From Myxococcales bacterium (lineage in GTDB: Bacteria; Myxococcota_A; Polyangia; Palsa-1104), in the NCBI GenBank assembly GCA_023248835.1, contig JAHFDU010000282.1, forward strand, positions 1 to 5,495: a DNA stretch of 5,495 nt, given 5' to 3'. Every line of letters starts with the position of its first letter. Positions within the stretch are counted from its first letter, which is position 1. The position numbers and the translations under genes are program-made. Under the pieces are notes generated by a model, which saw only the letters and a program-made list of their open reading frames with translations, did not search any database and was not told where the DNA came from. Positions 1 through 5,006 of this stretch are shown here, piece by piece.

Positions 1-431
1 CCGAAAAACAGAATCTGATCATTGTGCTGACGCCCTACATCATCAAAGACGCCAGCGATCTAAGGCGGATTTATGAGCGCAAGCTGCAAGAGCGCCGCGA
101 GTTTATGGAGCGCTCCTCCGCGTTCAAAGACGATCGCGACTACGACGCCCAAGTCGACTACCGGCGCAAGCGTGGCCTGCTTGAAGAGATCAACCGCACC
201 GCGGTGCTGCTTGAGCAGGAGGCCGAGGATGTTCGCAAAGCGCAAGCGGCGCTGACCGCGTACGAAATCGAAGGGCCGGTGGAAGTCCCCGAAGGCACGC
301 CCCTGCGTCAAGCCGGCGATGGCCCGCCACCGCCGCCGACGCGAGTGGGTGGCGGTAGCGGCAGCATCAGTGGGCCGGTCGCTGCGCCACCACCGCCGGT
401 GAGGCCGCCGCCACGCAGTCCGAGGCGATAA
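1..431 (+). CDS. gspD: GspD, T2SS outer-membrane secretin (C-terminal part, 5' truncated)
   Basis: This is the 3' end of the secretin gene; the reading frame is open from base 3 and 142 residues are visible before the TAA at 429-431. The first residues (EKQNLIIVLTPYIIKD) match the last beta-strand motif of the secretin domain, where family members have a hydrophobic strand followed by TPYII or TPHIV. GspD forms the multimeric outer-membrane channel through which folded exoproteins leave the periplasm. After the core comes a strongly charged, probably helical region (bases about 54-270, many Arg, Glu and Lys) and then a Pro/Gly-rich low-complexity tail (about 321-428) ending SPRR. This tail does not resemble the pilotin-binding S-domain of enterobacterial GspD as I know it. 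A GTG or ATG inside this fragment should not be taken as the start, because the frame continues upstream out of the window. gspE follows after 2 nt, so the two are surely co-transcribed. Confidence 0.93.
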   Translation, partial: EKQNLIIVLTPYIIKDASDLRRIYERKLQERREFMERSSAFKDDRDYDAQVDYRRKRGLLEEINRTAVLLEQEAEDVRKAQAALTAYEIEGPVEVPEGTPLRQAGDGPPPPPTRVGGGSGSISGPVAAPPPPVRPPPRSPRR

Positions 432-433
432 CC

Positions 434-2254
434 ATGCTTGACGAGGACGTCACGCAAGTAAAAACCTTGATCGGGGTGCCGGCTTTAGCGCCTGCACCCG
501 CGCGTGGCGATTTGGCGCTCGGAAAAGTCTTGTGCAAGCAGGGCAAATTGACCGAAGCAGAGCTCAGCGAGGCGCTGCGCCAGCAAGGGGAGCAGGGCGG
601 GCGTCTCGGCGACCTGCTGGTGCGCACCGGAATACTAGAAGAGGGCGACGTGTTGCGAGCGCTGTCGGAACTGCTCGACATGCCGGTGATGAACGATCTG
701 AAACCGGAAGAGTGTGATACCGACCTGGCGCTCAAAGTGCCGATCAATTTCGCTCGCCAACATCGCTTGATTCCGATTCGGCGTACCGAGGCTGGTGTTG
801 AATTGGCGTTGTCCGATCCGCTGGAAGTGCATGCACTTGACGACGTGGCGCGCGCCGTCGGTGGCGAACTGCTGCCGATCTTGGTGCCTTCAGCGAAAAT
901 CATCGAGGCGATCAACAAGGTGTACGCGCGGCAAGAGGGCGGCGTTGAACTGGGCGGCGAAAAAAACGAAGACGAGGAGTACGGCGAGTCGGAAGAGCTC
1001 ACCGACATTCTCGATCTGACCGACGAAGCGCCGATCATTCGCTGGGTCAATTCGTTGATGTTTCAGGCGGTCAAAGAGCGGGCGTCGGATATTCACATCG
1101 AGCCGCGTGAAAAAGAGTTGATCGTGCGCTACCGCATCGACGGCAATTTGCAAGAGATCAAGAGCGCCAATCGCAATTATTCCAACTCGATTCTGTCGCG
1201 CGTCAAGATCATGGCCGGTCTCAACATCGCCGAAAAACGGCTGCCGCAAGATGGCCGCATCCGACGAAAGATCGCGGGCAAAGACATCGACATGCGCGTT
1301 GCCACCGCGCCGGGCATCAACGGCGAGCGCATCACCATTCGTCTGCTCGATCGATCGAGCGTTTTGCACGATTTGGCAGACATCGGTTTTGGCGAAGATC
1401 ATCTCACCGTCATCAACGAACTGATTCATCGGCCGCACGGCATTGTGCTGGTCACGGGTCCTACTGGTTCGGGAAAAACCACCACGCTGTATGCCTGCTT
1501 AGCCAAGATCAACACTCCGGATCTCAATATCCTCACTGTCGAGGATCCGGTTGAATATCAACTCGAAGGCATCACTCAAGTTCCGATCAATTCGAAAATC
1601 GAACTGACGTTTGCATCGGTCTTGCGCAGCTACTTGCGTCATGACCCCGATGTCATCATGGTCGGCGAAATTCGCGACGGCGAAACCGCCTCGATGGCGA
1701 TTCAGGCTTCGCTCACTGGTCACTTGGTTTTCTCGACCGTGCACACCAACGACGCCGCTGGCGCTATTACGCGGCTTGTCGACATGGGCATCGAGCCATT
1801 CTTGGTTGCCTCCTCGCTGGTTGGATTGTTGGCGCAGCGGTTGGTGCGGCGGCTCTGCCCCGACTGCCGCGAACTCTATACGCCAACGCACGAGGAGCTG
1901 GAAAAACTCGGCATCGATGCGAAAGCGTTTTTTTCGGGAAATCTGCGGGTGCCGCCGTTGCGATCGAAATATACGCCGCCGCCGAAGGGGCAGATCTACA
2001 AGGCGCGCGATGGCGGTTGCCCGCGCTGCGCCAAGCATGGCTACCTCGGCCGCATGGGAATTTACGAGCTCTTGCTCATCGACAATGAAGTGCGCCAGCT
2101 CGCACTCAAGAACGCCGACTCGAACACGATCAAGCAGGCGGCGATCAAGCATCAAGGCATGCGCACGCTGCGCGACGACGGCGCAGCGAAAGTTTTGGTC
2201 GGCGTCACCACCATCGAGGAAGTGATGATGGTTACCGCCGAGGACAAACAGTAA
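434..2254 (+). CDS. gspE: GspE, T2SS assembly ATPase
   Basis: This 606-residue protein is the cytoplasmic hexameric ATPase that powers pseudopilus assembly. Residues about 25-165 form the N-terminal MshEN/T2SSE-N region (LGKVLCKQGKLTEAEL, then GRLGDLLV), which in the family binds GspL. An acidic linker (about 169-195) leads to the N2 and catalytic domains. Motifs seen are Walker A GPTGSGKT at 342-349 (Lys348), the Asp box VEDPVEY at 369-375, Walker B with catalytic Glu412 in DVIMVGEIRD, and the His box TGHLVFSTVHTND at 428-440. A tetracysteine zinc motif is formed by Cys475, Cys478, Cys529 and Cys532. The 50 residues between the two CxxC pairs are more than the roughly 30 of classical GspE (Vibrio EpsE). 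The ATG at 434 has GAGG at 422-425, 8 nt upstream and inside the end of gspD, giving coupled translation. All catalytic motifs are intact. PilB and MshE share this fold, but the gspD and gspF neighbours settle the call as GspE. Confidence 0.98.
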   Translation: MLDEDVTQVKTLIGVPALAPAPARGDLALGKVLCKQGKLTEAELSEALRQQGEQGGRLGDLLVRTGILEEGDVLRALSELLDMPVMNDLKPEECDTDLALKVPINFARQHRLIPIRRTEAGVELALSDPLEVHALDDVARAVGGELLPILVPSAKIIEAINKVYARQEGGVELGGEKNEDEEYGESEELTDILDLTDEAPIIRWVNSLMFQAVKERASDIHIEPREKELIVRYRIDGNLQEIKSANRNYSNSILSRVKIMAGLNIAEKRLPQDGRIRRKIAGKDIDMRVATAPGINGERITIRLLDRSSVLHDLADIGFGEDHLTVINELIHRPHGIVLVTGPTGSGKTTTLYACLAKINTPDLNILTVEDPVEYQLEGITQVPINSKIELTFASVLRSYLRHDPDVIMVGEIRDGETASMAIQASLTGHLVFSTVHTNDAAGAITRLVDMGIEPFLVASSLVGLLAQRLVRRLCPDCRELYTPTHEELEKLGIDAKAFFSGNLRVPPLRSKYTPPPKGQIYKARDGGCPRCAKHGYLGRMGIYELLLIDNEVRQLALKNADSNTIKQAAIKHQGMRTLRDDGAAKVLVGVTTIEEVMMVTAEDKQ

Positions 2255-2260
2255 AAAGCC

Positions 2261-3541
2261 ATGCCGGTATTTTCGTATAAAGGTTTCGACACCAAAGGCA
2301 AAGCGGTTGCCGGAGTCAAAGACGCCGACAACGTGAAAATTTTGCGGGCGAACCTTCGTCGCGACGGCGTGCTCATCACCGAGGCCAAAGAGGCGGCATT
2401 GCGAGTTGCCAAGGTGGCGGGCGAGGTGGCGGCCCTTGGTTTGGTGGCGACGGTGAATCCGATGCGCGCACTACGGGCGTGGCAGGAGCGCGAGACCGCC
2501 GACAAGATGCAGGTGGCGATTTTAACGCGACAGCTTGGCGTGCTTCTTAAAGCTGGTGTGCCGCTGGCCGAGGGCCTCGGTGCACTGGTCGAGCAGGTAC
2601 AGCGTGCCGGCCTCAAGCGCGTGCTCGCCGATGTCAGAACCCAGGTGAACGAAGGGGCGGCGTTTGCCGATGCACTCGCGCGGCATCCCAAGATTTTCGA
2701 AGAGCTGTTTGTCAACATGGTGCGTGCTGGTGAGGCTTCTGGCACGCTCGAGATTGTCCTATTTCGCCTCTCGGAATTCTTGGATGCGCAGAATCGGCTG
2801 CGCAACAAAGTTATTTCAGCACTTTTTTATCCGATTGCGATGTCGGTGATCGGTGCCGGCATCTTGACCCTGCTGATGATCGCGGTGGTGCCGAAAGTGA
2901 CGGCGATGTTCGCCGACACCGGTCGGGCATTGCCGTGGAATACCCAGCTTTTGATTTTTGTTTCCGACGTCATCGGCGGTTTTGGTAACTGGTGGTGGTG
3001 GGTCGGGTTGGTGTCGTGGGCGATTGGGATAGTGTTTTTTTTGCGCTGGTGGCGGTCGAGTCCGGGAAGGGCGTTTCGTGATCGCGCGGTGCTCAAACTG
3101 CCGGTGCTCGGAGCACTGACTCGGCAAATCGCGATTGCCCGTTTTTCGAAAACGCTCGCCACCATGCTCGGCGCTGGCGTGCCGCTCTTGCGCGCGCTTG
3201 ACATTGTCAAGTCGATTCTCGGCAACACTGTTCTCACCAAGGTGATCGAAAACGCCAAAGAGTCGATTAAAGAGGGGGAATCGATCGCGGCGCCGCTCAA
3301 ACGTTCGGGAGAATTTCCACCGGTGGTCACGCATATGATCGCGGTAGGAGAGCGCTCAGGTGAGCTGGAGGAGATGCTGAAGAACGTGGCTGAGTCGTAT
3401 GAGCTCGAGATCGACGTCACCATCGGTCGAATGACCACGTTGCTCGAGCCGCTGATGATTCTTTTCATGGGCGGCTCGGTGGCGTTTGTGGTGTTTTCGA
3501 TCCTGATGCCAATTATGGAAATGAACGAGTTCGTAAATTGA
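2261..3541 (+). CDS. gspF: GspF, T2SS inner-membrane platform protein
   Basis: This 426-residue polytopic inner-membrane protein contacts GspE and GspL and anchors pseudopilus assembly. It starts MPVFSYKGFD, typical of GspF/PilC. Two T2SSF repeats are visible: the first has TRQLGVLLKAGVPLAEGL (89-106) and VRAGEASGTLE (154-164), the second SKTLATMLGAGVPLLRAL (296-313) and IAVGERSGELEE (360-371). Predicted membrane helices lie at about 189-211, 229-262 (Trp-rich, with four Trp at 244-247) and 393-418, matching the three-helix family topology. Length is normal for the family (about 400). It begins 6 nt after the gspE stop; the nearest purine-rich stretch, GAGGA at 2240-2244, is 16 nt from the ATG and too distant for a good ribosome site, so translation is probably coupled to gspE. 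The operon context separates it from the type IV pilus homologue PilC. Confidence 0.97.
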   Translation: MPVFSYKGFDTKGKAVAGVKDADNVKILRANLRRDGVLITEAKEAALRVAKVAGEVAALGLVATVNPMRALRAWQERETADKMQVAILTRQLGVLLKAGVPLAEGLGALVEQVQRAGLKRVLADVRTQVNEGAAFADALARHPKIFEELFVNMVRAGEASGTLEIVLFRLSEFLDAQNRLRNKVISALFYPIAMSVIGAGILTLLMIAVVPKVTAMFADTGRALPWNTQLLIFVSDVIGGFGNWWWWVGLVSWAIGIVFFLRWWRSSPGRAFRDRAVLKLPVLGALTRQIAIARFSKTLATMLGAGVPLLRALDIVKSILGNTVLTKVIENAKESIKEGESIAAPLKRSGEFPPVVTHMIAVGERSGELEEMLKNVAESYELEIDVTIGRMTTLLEPLMILFMGGSVAFVVFSILMPIMEMNEFVN

Positions 3542-3558
3542 TGTTAGCCCTGTCCGAA

Positions 3559-3644
3559 ATTCGCGCGGTCAGCGCGCGGCGGGGGGAAGGCTCCCTCGGC
3601 TTTGCCGAGGGAGGGGGTTCGGCCCGAGCCGGCGCGAATGCGCC
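3559..3644. repeat. Nested inverted repeats in the gspF-gspG spacer
   Basis: The 164-nt gspF-gspG spacer (3542-3705) contains no gene that I can support. An outer perfect 8-bp inverted pair (ATTCGCGC at 3559-3566, GCGCGAAT at 3632-3639) encloses a central 10-bp hairpin at 3591-3613. Small secondary hairpins lie inside or at the edge, for example CGGC-CCGA-GCCG at 3620-3631 and GGCGC-GAAT-GCGCC at 3631-3644. The 3631-3644 hairpin uses the same bases as the outer right arm, so the two are mutually exclusive folds. The sequence between the outer and inner arms is not complementary. This could be a degenerate REP/MITE-like element or an mRNA processing and stability region that separates gspDEF from the pseudopilin genes. 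The complementarity is seen; the role is inferred. Confidence 0.6.
3591..3613 (+). other. Perfect 10-bp stem-loop between gspF and gspG
   Basis: CTCCCTCGGC at 3591-3600 and GCCGAGGGAG at 3604-3613 are perfect reverse complements around a TTT loop. It should be a very stable hairpin in the transcript. No T-tract follows on the + strand and none is placed for the - strand, so it is not a canonical intrinsic terminator. It starts 50 nt after the gspF stop and ends 92 nt before gspG. It could protect the upstream mRNA from 3' exonucleases or cause partial attenuation. Confidence 0.7.
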
Positions 3645-3694
3645 GAGTGCGAGGGCGAACGGGAACGTCCCCCTGTAAATGGTTAAATTGAAAT

Positions 3695-3700
3695 AGGAGA
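3695..3700 (+). promoter_or_regulatory. Strong Shine-Dalgarno site of gspG
   Basis: AGGAGA lies 5 nt before the ATG at 3706 in an A-rich, presumably unstructured context. It is the closest match to the anti-Shine-Dalgarno sequence of any gene start in this window. It fixes the gspG start and fits the need to make much more GspG than the other components. Confidence 0.85.
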
Positions 3701-3705
3701 AAGAC

Positions 3706-4104
3706 ATGAGGCGATATCAGAAACGGGTTGGCAACGCTCGCGGCATGACGCTGATCGAAATCATGATTGTGCTAGCGATCATCAGCATGATGATGATGGG
3801 CGTCAGCGTGATGGCGATTGGTATGCTCGAAAAAGCCAAGGTCAAAAACACCAAGATCACGATGAAGACCATCGAGCAGGCGCTGGTGCACTATCAGGTC
3901 GACAACTCTTCCGATCCCTGCCCGCGAACGCTCAACGATCTGTTTAGCCAAAAATATATCAACAAGGATCCCAAGGATGAATGGGGTTCGACGTTCAGCT
4001 TTAAGTGCCCGGGCGACCACAATAGCGACGGCGCAGACCTGATCTCGCGCGGCAAGGACAAGCAAGAAGGCACCGCCGACGACATCAAGTCGTGGGATCA
4101 GTAA
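3706..4104 (+). CDS. gspG: GspG, T2SS major pseudopilin precursor
   Basis: This 132-residue prepilin-like protein builds the periplasmic pseudopilus. The basic leader (13 residues, ending Gly13) is followed by MTLIEIMIVLAIISMMMMG, with the prepilin peptidase cut expected at Gly13-Met14 and the conserved Glu at +5 (Glu18). Residue +1 is Met where Phe is usual; the peptidase tolerates this, and it would be the N-methylated residue. The hydrophobic helix spans about 15-40. The globular part has NDLFSQKYINKDPKDEWG (77-94) and ISRGKDKQEGTADDIKSW (113-130); the latter corresponds to the acidic calcium-binding C-terminal loop of GspG, though I cannot assign each ligand. Cys72 and Cys101 could form a periplasmic disulfide. 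The size and DPKDEWG / DDI.SW motifs separate GspG from the minor pseudopilins. It is preceded by a strong ribosome site and a hairpin-rich spacer and followed by a repeat-filled spacer. Confidence 0.96.
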   Translation: MRRYQKRVGNARGMTLIEIMIVLAIISMMMMGVSVMAIGMLEKAKVKNTKITMKTIEQALVHYQVDNSSDPCPRTLNDLFSQKYINKDPKDEWGSTFSFKCPGDHNSDGADLISRGKDKQEGTADDIKSWDQ

Positions 4105-4138
4105 GCAGCAATGTGCGGCGAAGCCGGCTCGTCAAAAT

Positions 4139-4205
4139 CCGCTCGCCCTGAGCGAAGCGCAGCGTCCTTCGATCCTTCGGCAAGCTCAAGGCTCAGGACG
4201 AGCGG
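4139..4205. repeat. REP-like repeat unit 1 in the gspG-gspH spacer
   Basis: Terminal arms CCGCTCGCCCTGAGC (4139-4153) and GCTCAGGACGAGCGG (4191-4205) are inverted and match at 14 of 15 positions. The inside is built of CTTCG and GCGAAG words. This vocabulary (CCTGAGCGAAG, TTCGGCAAGCTCA) resembles the CCTTCGACAAGCTCAGG-type dispersed palindromes that I recall from many environmental bacterial genomes. The inverted structure is seen in the sequence; family membership is from memory and would need a genome search. The unit starts 34 nt after the gspG stop. Confidence 0.72.
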
Positions 4206-4217
4206 CCACAGGCCACC

Positions 4218-4262
4218 CCGACTATGCTGAGCGAAGTCGAAGCACAGGCTCAGGGCGAACGG
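4218..4262. repeat. REP-like repeat unit 2, abutting the gspH start
   Basis: This is a second, shorter relative of unit 1. It shares CTGAGCGAAG (4227-4236, as at 4148-4157), and its right end GGCTCAGGGCGAACGG (4247-4262) matches 4190-4205 at 14 of 16 positions. Its own inverted arms are CTGAGC (4227-4232) and GCTCAG (4248-4253); the outer left arm has diverged. The unit ends at base 4262, directly before the preferred ATG of gspH, so the gspH ribosome-binding site lies inside the repeat. Confidence 0.66.
4252..4255 (+). promoter_or_regulatory. Probable Shine-Dalgarno site of gspH, inside the repeat
   Basis: AGGG lies 7 nt before the ATG at 4263 and supports that start. The upstream in-frame ATG at 4224 has no purine-rich ribosome site before it. 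The same bases belong to the right arm of repeat unit 2, so a repeat hairpin could sequester the site. Confidence 0.55.
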
Positions 4263-5006
4263 ATGCGAGCCTCGCGCGGCTTTACGCTGATCGAAATTCT
4301 GGTCGTCACCGCAATCGCGCTGATGTTGCTTACTGCTATGGTGGTGGGTTTTCATTCGATTGCGCGCACCGATCTTCGCACCACTTCGAGCAAGCTTGCC
4401 GGTGCGGTGCGCTACTGTTTTGATCGGGCGATCACCACCGGTGGATACTACCGACTGGTGCTCGATCTTGACGCCAATCGCTACTACGCCGAACGTGCCG
4501 ACGATCACTTTTATCTGATTCGCGAAAAGGAGCGCACCGCAGGAAAAGGTCGCGCTTATGACGCCGACGAGGCCGATCGTTTGGCGCGCATCGCCGAACA
4601 GAAGCGGCGCGATGAGCAGTCGTCGCTCAAGGGCAGCGCGGCGCTGCTGTTGCCGCCGCCCAAGGCCAAGCGGGCGCGCTTTGACAAATTCAAAGATGCG
4701 GCGCTGCCCAAAGTGCAGCTCTCGGGCAAGCCGCCCTATCAGAAGGGCGTGCGGCTGTTTGACGTCTACACGGCGCGGCAGCCCGAGCCCTACATTTCTG
4801 GAAAAGCCTATCTCTACTTTTTTCCCGACGGTCACACCGAGCGCGCGGTGATTCGATTGGCGAGCGGCGACGATTTTTATTGGCTGATGGTGTCGCCGTT
4901 GACTGGCCGGGTTGAGGTAATGAGCGGCGACGATGTGCGGCGGGTGAAGAATTTCGAAGATCCGCGTCGGTTTGTTGAGGAAGAGCAGGTGATGCCGAGT
5001 CCATGA
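4263..5006 (+). CDS. gspH: GspH, T2SS minor pseudopilin precursor
   Basis: This is a minor pseudopilin of 247 residues (from the ATG at 4263) that would join the pseudopilus tip complex in the periplasm. The leader MRASRG is followed by FTLIEILVV, so cleavage is expected after Gly6, with Glu at +5 (Glu11) and a hydrophobic helix at about 7-30. GspH/FimT-type motifs are LAGAVRYCFDRAITTGGYYRL (45-65) and, near the C-terminus, FFPDG (186-190) and SPLTGRVEV (211-219). It is longer than usual for GspH (about 150-200 residues) because of a charged insertion at about 80-160 that includes LLLPPPKAK. An upstream in-frame ATG at 4224 would add 13 residues (MLSEVEAQAQGER), but that stretch is encoded by repeat DNA, is acidic, and would make an atypically long leader. 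The short basic leader and the AGGG site favour 4263. The stop overlaps the gspI ATG (ATGA). Confidence 0.92.
   Translation: MRASRGFTLIEILVVTAIALMLLTAMVVGFHSIARTDLRTTSSKLAGAVRYCFDRAITTGGYYRLVLDLDANRYYAERADDHFYLIREKERTAGKGRAYDADEADRLARIAEQKRRDEQSSLKGSAALLLPPPKAKRARFDKFKDAALPKVQLSGKPPYQKGVRLFDVYTARQPEPYISGKAYLYFFPDGHTERAVIRLASGDDFYWLMVSPLTGRVEVMSGDDVRRVKNFEDPRRFVEEEQVMPSP

Noticed and set aside
960..967. A-AAA-AAC heptamer in the gspE linker, in the correct phase for -1 ribosomal frameshifting
   Set aside because: I saw no clear stimulatory stem-loop just downstream and no Shine-Dalgarno-like spacer argument. A -1 product would stop at a TGA near the ATPase start and lose function. Coincidental use of Lys-Asn codons in an acidic/basic linker is likelier.
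367..1050. 227-codon open frame on the - strand over the gspD/gspE junction
   Set aside because: It is Ser/Arg-rich with no recognisable domain and lies opposite well-supported gspD and gspE sequence. It is explained by codon bias in GC-rich DNA.
1499..2155. 218-codon open frame on the - strand inside gspE
   Set aside because: It lies entirely opposite the conserved GspE catalytic region, whose motifs dictate the sequence. There is no independent coding evidence.
3591..3613. Intrinsic transcription terminator after gspF
   Set aside because: The stem is excellent, but no T-tract follows on either strand, and the operon clearly continues with pseudopilin genes.
4224..4262. Upstream gspH start at 4224
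   Set aside because: It has no Shine-Dalgarno site, is encoded by repeat DNA, and would give a 19-residue leader with acidic residues. The start at 4263 gives a compact basic leader, MRASRG.
4098..4835. 245-codon open frame on the - strand opposite gspH and the repeat spacer
   Set aside because: It runs through both the repeat DNA and the strongly supported gspH coding region and shows no family motif. It is a shadow frame.
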